From contig SSGX01000021.1 of the NCBI GenBank assembly GCA_008017155.1, positions 48,927 to 112,926 of the forward strand: 64,000 nucleotides of DNA. Direction: 5' to 3'. The position numbers were made by a program, and so were the translations under genes. Under the pieces are notes generated by a model, which worked only from the letters and a program-made list of their open reading frames with translations, was not told the DNA's origin and made no database searches. Positions 9,211 to 19,118 of the stretch are shown here, in pieces. Position 1 is the stretch's first letter. Every line of letters begins with the position of its first letter. The DNA comes from Neisseriales bacterium (GTDB lineage Bacteria > Pseudomonadota > Gammaproteobacteria > Burkholderiales > UBA11063).

Positions 9211-10284
9211 ATGCGGATGTTGCCAATAGTATTTCTTTTTGTTTTAGGTTTTATTGTTACATCTTGTGTTACAAGTACGGTCAATAGCGATGGTACGGTA
9301 CAAAAAAATACTATTGATAAAGTTAAGCTTGCTGATACTTACATAGATTTAGCAGTTGAATATCAGCAGCACGGTGCGCCTCAGGTTGCGTTGGATCGGG
9401 TTAATCTTGCAATTAAATCAAATCCTGATAGTGCTAAGGCATATATGATTAGGGCTATGATTTATCAGAGTCTTGGACAACTTAAAGATGCCGAAAAAGA
9501 TTTTAAAAAATCAATAAATATTGATGATAATTATTCGGAGGCTTATGTAAATTATGCAGTTTTTTTGTGCGAACAGAAGCGATTTGATGATGCTTTAAGT
9601 AACTTTAACACAGCTCTTGCTAATCCTTTATATTATACTCCAGAAATAGCATATTACAGTAGAGGAATCTGTTATTACAGGAACAGTATGCTTGAATCAG
9701 CGAATGCAGATTATTTGCGCTCACTTAGTTATCGAAGCCCTCCACAAGATGTTTATATTGCTTTGGCAAAACTCCAGTTGGATAAAAAAAATTATCAATT
9801 AGCAAATTATTATATCAATAAATTTAATGGCTCGCAAACTCCAGATACTATGTGGTTGCATGTACAAATACTTCAGTACTTAATTGATGGAACAAATAAT
9901 GCGCGTGAACGTAAAGAATATACGAGTTACCGCGACACAATTGGAAAACTTTTAGTCACTAATTATGGCGATAGTAATGCTACACAACAATATCTTCTTA
10001 AGTATGGTAGTGGTTCTAAATCGGGTTTACTAGCTAAGCCCTCTAATATAAAATCAGAATCTAGTAAAGTTGTCATTACCAAGGATTCTACTGATACAAC
10101 TAAAGATGTTTCAGTTAATTCTATTTCAAGAAGTACTTCTAATCAAAAGTATATTGTTGTTGAACAGGGAGACACTTTGTATAGTATTTCGAGGAAAACT
10201 GGAGTTTCGATCAGTGAAATTAGAAAAATTAATAATTTAAATGGTGATAAAGTAGAAATTGGATCAAAAATTTATCTAAATTGA
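9211..10284 (+). CDS. PilW/PilF-like TPR lipoprotein with C-terminal LysM domain
   Basis: The N-terminus is a lipoprotein signal with lipobox FIVTSC (Cys19). Residues about 40-210 contain tandem tetratricopeptide repeats like PilW/PilF, the outer-membrane pilotin that assembles the type IV pilus secretin; position between rlmN and ispG is the canonical place for it. Residues about 313-356 form a LysM peptidoglycan-binding domain ([18 protein letters not shown]) after a Ser/Thr-rich linker. PilW/PilF proteins are normally about 250 residues and lack LysM, so this 357-residue fusion is unusual. No other pilus gene is in the window, so the pilus role is by family and synteny only. Confidence 0.8.
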   Translation: MRMLPIVFLFVLGFIVTSCVTSTVNSDGTVQKNTIDKVKLADTYIDLAVEYQQHGAPQVALDRVNLAIKSNPDSAKAYMIRAMIYQSLGQLKDAEKDFKKSINIDDNYSEAYVNYAVFLCEQKRFDDALSNFNTALANPLYYTPEIAYYSRGICYYRNSMLESANADYLRSLSYRSPPQDVYIALAKLQLDKKNYQLANYYINKFNGSQTPDTMWLHVQILQYLIDGTNNARERKEYTSYRDTIGKLLVTNYGDSNATQQYLLKYGSGSKSGLLAKPSNIKSESSKVVITKDSTDTTKDVSVNSISRSTSNQKYIVVEQGDTLYSISRKTGVSISEIRKINNLNGDKVEIGSKIYLN

Positions 10285-10303
10285 GAGTTGTAGGAATTTA
10301 ATA

Positions 10304-11521
10304 ATGGTTATTAGACATAAAACTCATAATGTAAAAGTGGGTAATATAAATGTAGGGAGTTCTTACCCTGTAGTTGTTCAGTCAATGACAAATACTGATA
10401 CTGAAGATGCTCTTGCAACGGCTATTCAGATAGCTGATCTAGCTCGTGCTGGCTCTGAAGTTGTTAGGGTAACTGTAAATACTATTGAAGCTGGACGCAA
10501 AATAAAAGAGATCAAAGAACGATTAGGTGATTTAGGAATAAATGTGCCAATAGTTGGTGATTTTCATTTTAATGGCCACAAAATCCTTACTGAAGTTCCT
10601 GATTGTGCCAAATACCTTGATAAGTACCGGATTAATCCCGGTAATGTTGGGAAGGGAAGTAAGCGTGATGAACAATTTGCCTCGCTGATAAATATGGCCC
10701 GGGAGTATGATAAACCTGTCAGAATCGGTGTAAATTGGGGGTCTTTGGATCAGGATTTATTAGCACAAATGCTTGATAATAATGCTCGGCTTCAGAGTCC
10801 TCTTTCTCTAGAAACCGTAATGCAAAATGCTTTGATTGAATCTGCCCTACAAAGTGCTGAAAAAGCGATTGAATTGGGACTTCCAGAAAATAAAATTCTT
10901 CTTTCATGTAAGGTAAGTCAGGTTCAGGATTTAATAAGCGTCTATCGTCAGTTAGCTAATAAATGTGAATTTCCTTTACATTTAGGGCTTACTGAGGCTG
11001 GAATCGGCACTAAAGGAATAGTTGCATCCACAGCCGCTCTATCAATTCTTTTACAAGAGGGTATTGGTGATACTATCAGAATTTCTCTAACGCCAAAGCC
11101 AGGAGAAACCCGGACTCAAGAGGTTATTGTTGCCCAAGAAATTCTTCAGTCTATGGGGTTACGCTCATTTGTTCCTGTTGTAACTTCCTGTCCGGGTTGC
11201 GGTCGTACTTCTAGTGATTATTTCCAAAAGCTTGCCGATAAAATCCAAAATTATCTGCGCGAACAGATGCCTGTTTGGCGCGAAACCTATCCGGGCGTTG
11301 AAACTATGAAGGTTGCGGTTATGGGGTGTGTGGTCAATGGACCTGGAGAATCTAAGTTGGCTAATATAGGGATTAGCTTGCCGGGTAAAGATGAATCTCC
11401 TGTAGCACCAGTTTATATTGATGGGCAGAAAGATGTTACATTAAAAGGTGAGCGGATTGCTGAAGAGTTTCAGGTTTTAGTTGAGAACTATGTTAAAACT
11501 CGTTACGGTAAACGTGTATAG
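10304..11521 (+). CDS. ispG: 4-hydroxy-3-methylbut-2-enyl diphosphate synthase IspG
   Basis: IspG (GcpE) is the penultimate MEP-pathway enzyme and converts MEcPP to HMBPP using a [4Fe-4S] cluster. The cluster cysteines are visible in [10 protein letters not shown] and [10 protein letters not shown] near the C-terminus, and the TIM-barrel half begins [14 protein letters not shown]. Length (405) fits the form with no inserted middle domain. It lies between the TPR lipoprotein gene and hisS with short gaps, so it is part of the same operon. Confidence 0.97.
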   Translation: MVIRHKTHNVKVGNINVGSSYPVVVQSMTNTDTEDALATAIQIADLARAGSEVVRVTVNTIEAGRKIKEIKERLGDLGINVPIVGDFHFNGHKILTEVPDCAKYLDKYRINPGNVGKGSKRDEQFASLINMAREYDKPVRIGVNWGSLDQDLLAQMLDNNARLQSPLSLETVMQNALIESALQSAEKAIELGLPENKILLSCKVSQVQDLISVYRQLANKCEFPLHLGLTEAGIGTKGIVASTAALSILLQEGIGDTIRISLTPKPGETRTQEVIVAQEILQSMGLRSFVPVVTSCPGCGRTSSDYFQKLADKIQNYLREQMPVWRETYPGVETMKVAVMGCVVNGPGESKLANIGISLPGKDESPVAPVYIDGQKDVTLKGERIAEEFQVLVENYVKTRYGKRV

Positions 11522-11543
11522 AATATAATTTTTTGGTGAAGTA

Positions 11544-12812
11544 ATGGGACAAAAATTTACTGGTATAAAAGGAATGAATGATATTCTGCCAGAACAGTCA
11601 AAAAGTTGGTTATGGCTTGAGGATAAACTTAGAGAATGGTTAGGTAGATATGGTTATAATAATATAAGAACGCCAATTCTTGAGGATACTGGGCTTTTTA
11701 CCCGTTCAATTGGTGAAGTGACTGATATAGTTGAAAAAGAAATGTATAGCTTTACTGATTCTTTAAATGGTGATAAGCTAACTCTTAGACCAGAAGGAAC
11801 AGCTGGGACTTTAAGAGCAGTTCTTGAACACAGTCTTTTATATAATGCTACCCAGAAATTATGGTACATTGGACCTATGTTTCGGCATGAGCGCCCGCAA
11901 AAGGGGCGTTATCGTCAATTTCATCAATTAGGGGTAGAAGCGTTAGGCTTTCAGGGTCCAGACATTGATGCTGAAATTATTGTGATGTTAAATGATCTTT
12001 GGCAGAAACTTGGCTTAACGAATGTTGAATTACATATTAACTGCCTTGGTAATTCAGAAGAGCGGGCAACTCATCGGAATGCTCTTATTAGTTATTTTGA
12101 GGCGAATCAGAATATACTTGATGAGGAAGCTAAACGTAGGCTTCATTCAAATCCATTACGTATTTTGGATACCAAAAATCCAAATATGCAGGATTTAGTA
12201 ACTAATGCACCACGCTTAATCGATTATTTAGGTGATCAGTCGCTAGCGCATTATAATGGTTGGAAAAACTATCTTGATAATATGCAGATTTCATACGTAG
12301 AAAACCCAAGATTAGTTAGAGGGCTTGATTATTATAACTTGTCAGTGTTTGAATGGATTAGTAGTGACTTAGGTGCACAATCTACCATTTGTGGTGGCGG
12401 ACGTTATGATCCCTTAATTGTTGAACTTGGTGGTAAAGATAACTATGCAATTGGGTTTGCAATTGGGCTTGAGAGATTATTAATGATTCTTGAGGCGAAT
12501 AGGCTGCTTCCGGAAAAGGATGTAGCTGATATCTATATTGTATATGATGGTAAAAACACTGATTTGGCTGCTTTTAAGGTTGCTTCTCAATTAAGACTGC
12601 TTGATTTGAAGGTTATTCAAAATTTTGGTGGTGGAAGTTTTAAAGCTCAATTTAAGCGCGCGGATACTAGTGGTGCAAGAATTGCCTTGGTGTTGGGTGA
12701 AAACGAAGTGGAGGCAAGTCAAGTTGTGTTAAAATACATGACTACACAAGAGCAGGAAATTATTCCGCTAGATCGTTTGTCAGATGTAATTATAAACTAT
12801 TTTAATAAATAA
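11544..12812 (+). CDS. hisS: histidyl-tRNA synthetase
   Basis: This class II synthetase charges tRNA-His. Motif 2 ([19 protein letters not shown]), the histidine-binding RGLDYYN segment, the CGGGRYD loop and motif 3 (GFAIGLERL) are all intact. The C-terminal anticodon-binding domain covers about residues 325-422. Length (422) is standard. It sits in the ispG-hisS-yfgM-bamB-der order. Confidence 0.97.
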   Translation: MGQKFTGIKGMNDILPEQSKSWLWLEDKLREWLGRYGYNNIRTPILEDTGLFTRSIGEVTDIVEKEMYSFTDSLNGDKLTLRPEGTAGTLRAVLEHSLLYNATQKLWYIGPMFRHERPQKGRYRQFHQLGVEALGFQGPDIDAEIIVMLNDLWQKLGLTNVELHINCLGNSEERATHRNALISYFEANQNILDEEAKRRLHSNPLRILDTKNPNMQDLVTNAPRLIDYLGDQSLAHYNGWKNYLDNMQISYVENPRLVRGLDYYNLSVFEWISSDLGAQSTICGGGRYDPLIVELGGKDNYAIGFAIGLERLLMILEANRLLPEKDVADIYIVYDGKNTDLAAFKVASQLRLLDLKVIQNFGGGSFKAQFKRADTSGARIALVLGENEVEASQVVLKYMTTQEQEIIPLDRLSDVIINYFNK

Positions 12813-12821
12813 TGGATCTCT

Positions 12822-13454
12822 ATGGCACATTTAGATTTGAATGAACAGGAACGTATTGACAGTATTCGTTATTATTGGCGAATTTGGGGTAAGTATATTA
12901 TCACCTTAGTATTGGTATTAGTTGTTGGATATATTGGAAGTTCTCTTTATCAATGGTATGGTAAAAGCCATGCTGAAAAAGCAGCTGTTTTATATTCTGC
13001 CTTTACAACTGCAATAAGTGAGAAAAATGATCAAAAAGTAGTAGCTACTGCTAACCAATTAATCGAAACTTTACCCGGTACAGAATATGCACCGATGGCA
13101 GCACTACAAGCGGCAAAAGTTGCTGTAGATCAAAAAGATTACTCAAGTGCTACGAAGTTTTTAAATTGGACAAAAGATAATTCTAAAGATAAGTCAATGC
13201 AAAGTATTGCTAGTTTGAGATTAGCTACTATTTATATTGATCAGGGTAAATTCGATAAAGCACGCGAATTATTGAAAACTAAGCATGATCTTGCATTTGA
13301 TGGGTTATTTTATGAAGCGCGTGGTGATATGTATATTGCAATGGGTGATACTAATAAGGCCCGTGATGCTTATAAAGAAGGCTTACAGAAAGCCGCTAAT
13401 GATCCATCAACCCAGCAGGTTATTCAAATGAAGCTTGATATAATCGGGAGCTGA
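12822..13454 (+). CDS. YfgM-like membrane-anchored TPR protein
   Basis: The N-terminus is cytosolic (about 22 residues), followed by one membrane helix (YIITLVLVLVVGYIGSSLY) and a soluble domain with TPR-like helices. This is the topology of YfgM/AncA, a SecYEG-associated partner of periplasmic chaperones in E. coli. The place directly upstream of bamB is conserved. Length is 210 residues. A direct role in outer-membrane protein delivery is inferred from family and position. Confidence 0.88.
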   Translation: MAHLDLNEQERIDSIRYYWRIWGKYIITLVLVLVVGYIGSSLYQWYGKSHAEKAAVLYSAFTTAISEKNDQKVVATANQLIETLPGTEYAPMAALQAAKVAVDQKDYSSATKFLNWTKDNSKDKSMQSIASLRLATIYIDQGKFDKARELLKTKHDLAFDGLFYEARGDMYIAMGDTNKARDAYKEGLQKAANDPSTQQVIQMKLDIIGS

Positions 13455-13456
13455 TT

Positions 13457-14596
13457 TTGCTTAAAAAAATATTGATGATTATAACCAGTAGCTTAATTGC
13501 TACTGGTTTAATTTCTTGTGCCTCAGACAATACACCTCAGCCACAACCAATGCCAAAAATTAAAAACTATGATACTTTAAAACAGGGGTGGATTCAGCGG
13601 AACCTTGATGATAGTCAGGCGGGTAGTTTTGTTCCGGTTAATTTTGATAATGCAATATTCACTGCAGATAGTAGTGGCACAATTTATAAAATTGATCCAA
13701 CGGATGGGACTATTATTAATAGTTTTTATATTCGAAAAAAACTCTCAAGCGGTGTTGGAGTTTCTGGTGGATTTGTCTTTGTAACAACAGATGATGCATA
13801 TTTATTGGCAATAGATAAGGGAAGTGGAAAAATAAAGTGGAAAGCAAGATTGCCAACTATTTCATTAGAAGCTCCCCAAGTTGGTGCTGATCTGGTGATT
13901 GTTAAAACAAATGATTCTGAAGTTTTGGCATATAGTATAAGTGATGGTACGCCAGTTTGGGTTTATCAGAAGCCATCTCCAGCCCTTACACTTAGAGTGA
14001 CCAATACCTTTCAGGTTATTGGTAATGAGGTGGTTGTTATTGGTTTGCCTGGAGGGAAACTCGCATTAGTTAATTTAAAAACTGGAGTGCCAATCTGGGA
14101 GAACTATATCGCTATACCGGAAGGAGCAACCGATTTAGATAAGATCACAGATATTGGTATGCGTCCTGTTTTAGATGATAAAAAATTATATGTTGCTTCT
14201 TATAATGGAAAAATTGCCTGTTTGGATGCGATTTCGAGTAATATCATTTGGGAAAAGAAGTTTAACACTTCGGTTGGCTTAACCTATGATCAACAGAATG
14301 TTTATGCGGTATCTGAAGATGGAGTTGTTTATGCTTTTGATAAGAATGGTGGTTCTCAAGTATGGAAAAATACTACTATGCAGTATCGTAGTCTTGGATC
14401 GCCAGCCATTCTTGGTAATGGCATAATTATTGCTGATAGTGACGGTTTTATTCATATGTTTAATCGTAATGATGGACAGGAAACTGCTAGGCTTTCAACT
14501 AATCTCTACGGTGGTGTTTCATTGCCACTTGTAAGAGATAATGGTGTTGTATTACAGTCGGCAAATGGTATTTTAGAACTTATAAAAAATTATTAA
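13457..14596 (+). CDS. bamB: outer-membrane assembly lipoprotein BamB
   Basis: BamB is the beta-propeller lipoprotein of the BAM complex that inserts outer-membrane barrels. A lipoprotein signal with lipobox GLISC (Cys21) precedes repeated PQQ-like blades with AxDxxxGxxxW motifs (AIDKGSGKIKWKA, CLDAISSNIIWEK, AFDKNGGSQVWKN). The start is a TTG at 13457: a GGGAG ribosome-binding site sits 6 nt upstream, and the first in-frame ATG lies six codons later with poorer spacing. It follows the yfgM-like gene by 2 nt. Confidence 0.95.
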   Translation: MLKKILMIITSSLIATGLISCASDNTPQPQPMPKIKNYDTLKQGWIQRNLDDSQAGSFVPVNFDNAIFTADSSGTIYKIDPTDGTIINSFYIRKKLSSGVGVSGGFVFVTTDDAYLLAIDKGSGKIKWKARLPTISLEAPQVGADLVIVKTNDSEVLAYSISDGTPVWVYQKPSPALTLRVTNTFQVIGNEVVVIGLPGGKLALVNLKTGVPIWENYIAIPEGATDLDKITDIGMRPVLDDKKLYVASYNGKIACLDAISSNIIWEKKFNTSVGLTYDQQNVYAVSEDGVVYAFDKNGGSQVWKNTTMQYRSLGSPAILGNGIIIADSDGFIHMFNRNDGQETARLSTNLYGGVSLPLVRDNGVVLQSANGILELIKNY

Positions 14597-14604
14597 GGAA
14601 TTTT

Positions 14605-15933
14605 ATGAAGCCAATTATAGCTTTGGTCGGGAGACCAAATGTTGGCAAATCAACTTTATTTAATCGCTTGACCCGCAGTAAAGATGCTTTAGTTGCTGAT
14701 TATGCTGGGCTTACGCGAGATCGTCATTATGGTGATGGAAGAATAGGGCATAAGCCATATATTCTCGTGGATACTGGTGGTTTTGAGCCATTAATCGATA
14801 GTGGTGTAATGTATCAGATGGCTCGTCAGTCTGAACAAGCTATTTATGAGGCTGATGCTGTTATATTTATGGTTGATGGGCGCAATGGCGTAACTCCACA
14901 GGATAGACTTATTGCTAATAAATTACGTATGGTTGATAAGCCAGTTTATGTCGCAATTAATAAGGTTGAGGGCGTTGATAAGATAATTGCAGTCAGTGAT
15001 TTTTATGAGTTGGGTTTAGATAAAATGTACCCAATTTCTGCTTCTCATGGTGATGGAATACATAAGCTGATTGATGATGTTTTACGTAGCTTCAAAAATA
15101 TTACAGAAGATGAAGATGCCAATGCTGACAAGATAACTTTTGCCGTTATTGGGCGACCAAATGTAGGTAAATCAACTTTAGTTAATACAATTCTTGGCGA
15201 AGAGCGAGTAATTGCTTTTGATGAAGCTGGTACTACCAGAGATAGTATTTTCATTGATTTTGAGCGAAATGGCGATAAATTTACCATTATTGATACTGCT
15301 GGTATCAGACGTAAAGGGAAAGTAACCGAAAAGCTTGAAAAATTCTCAGTATTAAAGGCAATTAAGGCAATCAGTGAAGCGCATGTTGTGGTGATGGTTC
15401 TTGATGCACATTTGGATATTGCTGAACAGGATGCCACAATTGTTGGTTATGCATTAGATGCAGGTAAATCAGTTGTTGTAGCAATCAATAAATGGGATCA
15501 CTTAAAAGAAGATGAGCGTCAAAGAATTAAGGAAGATGTGAAAACAAAATTACATTTTCTTGATTTTGCTAAATACAATTATATTTCAGCACTATATAAA
15601 AAAGGTGTTAATGAGCTTATTGATTCGATTCGAGCTGCCTATCATTCAGCATTCTTGAAATTGAGTACTCCAAAATTAAGTCGAGTTCTTTCTGAAGCAG
15701 TAAATCGCCAACCACCAGCGTATAAAGGGAACTTTCGTCCTAAACTGCGTTATGCTCATCAAGGTGGTTCAAATCCGCCATTAATAATTATTCACGGGAA
15801 TAGCTTACATACCATTCAAAAAGCATATACCAAATATCTGGAGCGTTCTTTCCGGAAGGTTTTTGATCTTTCAGGCACACCACTTCGGATTGAATATAAA
15901 AATAGTGACAATCCATTTGAAAATAAAAAATAA
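14605..15933 (+). CDS. der: ribosome-assembly GTPase Der (EngA)
   Basis: Der has two tandem GTPase domains and a KH-like C-terminus and acts in 50S subunit maturation. Both P-loops are visible: GRPNVGKSTLFN at residue 8 and GRPNVGKSTLVN near residue 185. The G3 motifs are DTGG and DTAG, and the G4 motifs NKVE and NKWD. Length (442) is standard. It ends 18 nt before hfq, in the usual bamB-der-hfq order. Confidence 0.97.
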   Translation: MKPIIALVGRPNVGKSTLFNRLTRSKDALVADYAGLTRDRHYGDGRIGHKPYILVDTGGFEPLIDSGVMYQMARQSEQAIYEADAVIFMVDGRNGVTPQDRLIANKLRMVDKPVYVAINKVEGVDKIIAVSDFYELGLDKMYPISASHGDGIHKLIDDVLRSFKNITEDEDANADKITFAVIGRPNVGKSTLVNTILGEERVIAFDEAGTTRDSIFIDFERNGDKFTIIDTAGIRRKGKVTEKLEKFSVLKAIKAISEAHVVVMVLDAHLDIAEQDATIVGYALDAGKSVVVAINKWDHLKEDERQRIKEDVKTKLHFLDFAKYNYISALYKKGVNELIDSIRAAYHSAFLKLSTPKLSRVLSEAVNRQPPAYKGNFRPKLRYAHQGGSNPPLIIIHGNSLHTIQKAYTKYLERSFRKVFDLSGTPLRIEYKNSDNPFENKK

Positions 15934-15951
15934 ATTTATGGAGGAAGACAG

Positions 15952-16203
15952 ATGTCTAAACAATCAATTAACTTGCAGGATCCATATTTAAATAGCCTGC
16001 GTAAAGAACAGATCAAGGTTTCTATTTACCTAATCAATGGTATAAAATTAACTGGTGTAGTTTCTTCTTTTGATCAATACGTCGTTGTACTTCGTGATAA
16101 TGAAAGTACAGTGAATCAGTTAATTTATAAACATGCAATTTCGACAATAGTGCCATCAAGACCTTTCCATAACAATAACTTTGAAATGGAAGCAGCTAAG
16201 TAA
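15952..16203 (+). CDS. hfq: RNA chaperone Hfq
   Basis: The 83-residue protein has the Sm1 motif ([21 protein letters not shown]) and the Sm2 motif ending [11 protein letters not shown]. It forms a hexameric ring that pairs small RNAs with mRNAs. The C-terminal tail is short (about 15 residues), as in many betaproteobacteria. A strong GGAGG ribosome-binding site precedes the ATG. It overlaps or abuts hflX. Confidence 0.97.
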   Translation: MSKQSINLQDPYLNSLRKEQIKVSIYLINGIKLTGVVSSFDQYVVVLRDNESTVNQLIYKHAISTIVPSRPFHNNNFEMEAAK

Positions 16204-17365
16204 ATTGATAGAACAGATTACTGGTAAAGAACAAGCAACAGCGATTATTATTGCCATTAATTTTAATCGCAACCCAGATTTTGAAGATGATGTAGCAGAA
16301 GCTATAGCCTTAACTGAATCAGCTGGTTATTTGGTTAGTCAGGTGATAACAGCCAATAAAGATAAACCTGATGTTGCACTATTTATTGGTAGTGGTAAGA
16401 CTGATGAGATTAAATCAATTTGTGAAGCTATAAATCCGGATGTTGTTATTTTTAATCATAATATCTCGCCGGTTCAGGAACGTAATCTTGATCGTATTCT
16501 TAATCGGCGAGTTATTGACCGGACTCAACTAATTCTCGATATATTTGCCGCAAGAGCTTCTACTAATGAAGGTATTTTGCAAGTTGAGTTAGCCCAGCAA
16601 TCTTACTTAATGACAAGACTTGTTCGTCGTTGGAGCCATTTGGAGCGTCAGCGTGGAGGTATCGGGCTACGTGGTGGTCCTGGTGAAACTCAGATGGAAC
16701 TTGATAGAAGGATGATTGCAACTAAAGTTGATGCGTTAAAAAAGCGCTTGGCAACTATAGTAAAACAACGTAATACTCAACGCAAGTCAAGACTTAAAAG
16801 TGGAATTATTTCTGTATCTATCGTTGGTTATACTAATGCAGGTAAATCTACACTATTTAATAGTTTAACCAAAGCCAATGTATATGCTGAGAATCGGCTC
16901 TTTGCAACTCTGGATACTACTGCTAGAAAACTATTTATTGACGAAGATCACGAGGTGGTTTTATCTGATACGGTTGGGTTTATTCGCGATTTACCACATA
17001 AATTAGTTGCCGCTTTTAGAGCAACGCTAGAAGAGACGATTTACGCAAATATTCTACTTCATGTTGTTGATACTTCGAATTCAGTAAAAGAGCGTCAGAT
17101 AGCCGATGTAAATCTGGTTCTAAGAGAAATTGAAGCAAACCATATTCCTCAGCTACTCATTTATAACAAGATTGATCTTATTGATGGAGTTATACCGCAT
17201 ATAGTTTATTCTGAAACAGGTGAACCTATTGCGGTTTATCTTTCGGCTAGCAAGAATTTGGGATTTGAATTATTACGTCAGGCAATAGTTGAAAAAATAG
17301 ATTACCAGAAATTGGCAAATGAGCATAAACAGGATTTAATTTATGAACCATGGAAAAATAGATAA
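16181..17365 (+). CDS. hflX: GTPase HflX
   Basis: HflX is a ribosome-associated GTPase that splits stalled or heat-damaged 70S ribosomes. The N-terminal HflX domain includes the glycine-rich [19 protein letters not shown]; the P-loop is [12 protein letters not shown] (about residue 219) and G3 is DTVG. No ATG exists near the start. Candidates are TTG at 16181 (inside hfq) and TTG at 16205, just after the hfq stop; a GGAAG at 16189-16193 would serve the second. The earlier one is given, but 16205 may be the real start. Confidence 0.94.
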   Translation: MKWKQLSKLIEQITGKEQATAIIIAINFNRNPDFEDDVAEAIALTESAGYLVSQVITANKDKPDVALFIGSGKTDEIKSICEAINPDVVIFNHNISPVQERNLDRILNRRVIDRTQLILDIFAARASTNEGILQVELAQQSYLMTRLVRRWSHLERQRGGIGLRGGPGETQMELDRRMIATKVDALKKRLATIVKQRNTQRKSRLKSGIISVSIVGYTNAGKSTLFNSLTKANVYAENRLFATLDTTARKLFIDEDHEVVLSDTVGFIRDLPHKLVAAFRATLEETIYANILLHVVDTSNSVKERQIADVNLVLREIEANHIPQLLIYNKIDLIDGVIPHIVYSETGEPIAVYLSASKNLGFELLRQAIVEKIDYQKLANEHKQDLIYEPWKNR

Positions 17366-18377
17366 GGAAAAAGCTCAGACGACTCTTGATAAATGGAATA
17401 ATGCAATCGCACGAGTCCTTGGGAAGAGAGATAAAAAGCGGATAGACGATAAAAAGCCAACTAGTGATGGTAAATTTGGGCTTATTGTTATTGGTATGGT
17501 GATTTTTTTATGGCTATTAACTGGGATATATTATATCCCTCAGAATATGTCTGGAATCATTATGCATAATGGTATAGTAACTAATGTAAAATCTGGTATT
17601 GCTATTGGCATAGACTATCCATACCCATTTTCTGATCTCGCAGTTATTGACACAGCTTCTGATAGTTTTTCAATCGGTAAGACAGAAAATGATAAATTTG
17701 TAATAATTAGTAAAGATAATAAATCACTTCAGATGATAGTGGAGCTTGCTTACCGTATTTCTGACCCTGCTCGGTATTTTGTTAGTCATTATCAAGAAAA
17801 TGCAGATTTAAAACAGGCAATCAAAGGTCAAGTTCAGTCATCAATCCAAGCTTATACTGTTAATATAAATAGTAATGAGTTACTTTCTGCTAGTAGCATA
17901 GTTACTGCAAATGATATACGTAAAAATAGTGAATCAGATTTGTCTAATTTTGGAATAACGATCGAGAAATTAGCAATTATAAAATTAAGTAATCTAGATA
18001 AATTGGAACAAAAAAATACAACTACTAATTTAAACGCCACTAACTCAATAAATATAATCATTAAGCAGGCGCTTCAATACAAATCATATATTGAAAGTGA
18101 TGTAAAGTTAGAGGTTGAAGAATTTAATGCCTTATTACCTCAGTATAAATCAAACCCAAATACAATAGCACAATTAATGTATTATAAGATGCTTAGTTCT
18201 GTCCCTCAAGCAGAGTCTGCTACTCCCGATTTTTCTCTATTACAGGGAAGCTTGAGTGAATTTAAACAAAAAATAGATATGGGAGTTTTTGATAAAAATC
18301 AGAGTAGCACTCAAGATTCTGATGTGCGAAGACTTGATAGAAGCGTTGATCGTCAACGTGAGTTTAAGGGTCGTTAG
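17343..18377 (+). CDS. hflK: FtsH-modulating SPFH protein HflK
   Basis: HflK and HflC form the large periplasmic cage around the membrane protease FtsH. The product has a cytosolic N-terminus, one membrane helix (about residues 45-66), an SPFH domain and a charged C-terminus. At 344 residues it is clearly shorter than E. coli HflK (about 419), mostly in the N-terminal glycine-rich region and the coiled coil. It overlaps hflX by 23 nt and abuts hflC. Confidence 0.92.
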   Translation: MNHGKIDKEKAQTTLDKWNNAIARVLGKRDKKRIDDKKPTSDGKFGLIVIGMVIFLWLLTGIYYIPQNMSGIIMHNGIVTNVKSGIAIGIDYPYPFSDLAVIDTASDSFSIGKTENDKFVIISKDNKSLQMIVELAYRISDPARYFVSHYQENADLKQAIKGQVQSSIQAYTVNINSNELLSASSIVTANDIRKNSESDLSNFGITIEKLAIIKLSNLDKLEQKNTTTNLNATNSINIIIKQALQYKSYIESDVKLEVEEFNALLPQYKSNPNTIAQLMYYKMLSSVPQAESATPDFSLLQGSLSEFKQKIDMGVFDKNQSSTQDSDVRRLDRSVDRQREFKGR

Positions 18378-19094
18378 ATGAAAAATGTATTAATTCTATT
18401 TTTGTTGGGAATTTTATTATTATTTAGTGGTATCTTTATTGTTGATGAGCGTGAAGTTGTTGTAATTACCCACTCCGTTAAAGATTCAAAAATTTACTCT
18501 ACTGGTATTCATTGGAATTTACCATTTTATGGTGAAATTAGCTATGTCTATAAAAATGAGCGAAATAATTTTGTTTTGATAGAGTTAGATAATTCAGTTA
18601 CTAAACAGTTTGAGCAGATGAAGCTGAATATTGTTTGGAGTGTAAATGATCCGATAAAATATGTGAATTATCTTAACCAGTATGGACGCAAGAAATTTGA
18701 TGAAAATATGGCAGACATTATCCAAACTAGGGTTATTGGATCTACTATAAAACAAGTTTCTAATGACGTTGACCTGATAAGCTATCTTAAAAATAATCCA
18801 ATTAATATTCTAGATGTTAATAGCGGTATTAAGATTAGCTCAGTTAATGTTTCTGAGATTAGGTTAATTTCCAGATCTTCGAGTGAATCACTACCACAAT
18901 TGTCAGCTGAAAGTGCTTATAGTGAGGCTATTTTGATTGTCCAAAATGCTAATAAAGAAAAACAGCAGGCTCTGGACAAATTAAAAATGCAAAATCCAGA
19001 GTTTTATAACTATTATAGTCTAATACGACAATACCAGATGACGTCAAAAAATAAAAGTGATGTGCCAGCATTTGATAAGCTTTATTCCAGATAA
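18378..19094 (+). CDS. hflC: FtsH-modulating SPFH protein HflC, shortened
   Basis: The gene starts one base after the hflK stop. The N-terminal helix and the SPFH start (VDEREVVVITHSVKDSK...GIHWNLPF) are clear. Only 238 residues remain, where HflC is usually 290-330. The SPFH2 region is condensed, the coiled coil is short, and the conserved C-terminal segment is hardly recognisable (it ends QYQMTSKNKSDVPAFDKLYSR). No frameshift is visible, so the gene looks intact but reduced. Confidence 0.85.
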   Translation: MKNVLILFLLGILLLFSGIFIVDEREVVVITHSVKDSKIYSTGIHWNLPFYGEISYVYKNERNNFVLIELDNSVTKQFEQMKLNIVWSVNDPIKYVNYLNQYGRKKFDENMADIIQTRVIGSTIKQVSNDVDLISYLKNNPINILDVNSGIKISSVNVSEIRLISRSSSESLPQLSAESAYSEAILIVQNANKEKQQALDKLKMQNPEFYNYYSLIRQYQMTSKNKSDVPAFDKLYSR

Positions 19095-19118
19095 TCTTTA
19101 CCTAATAGGGAGGGTAAT

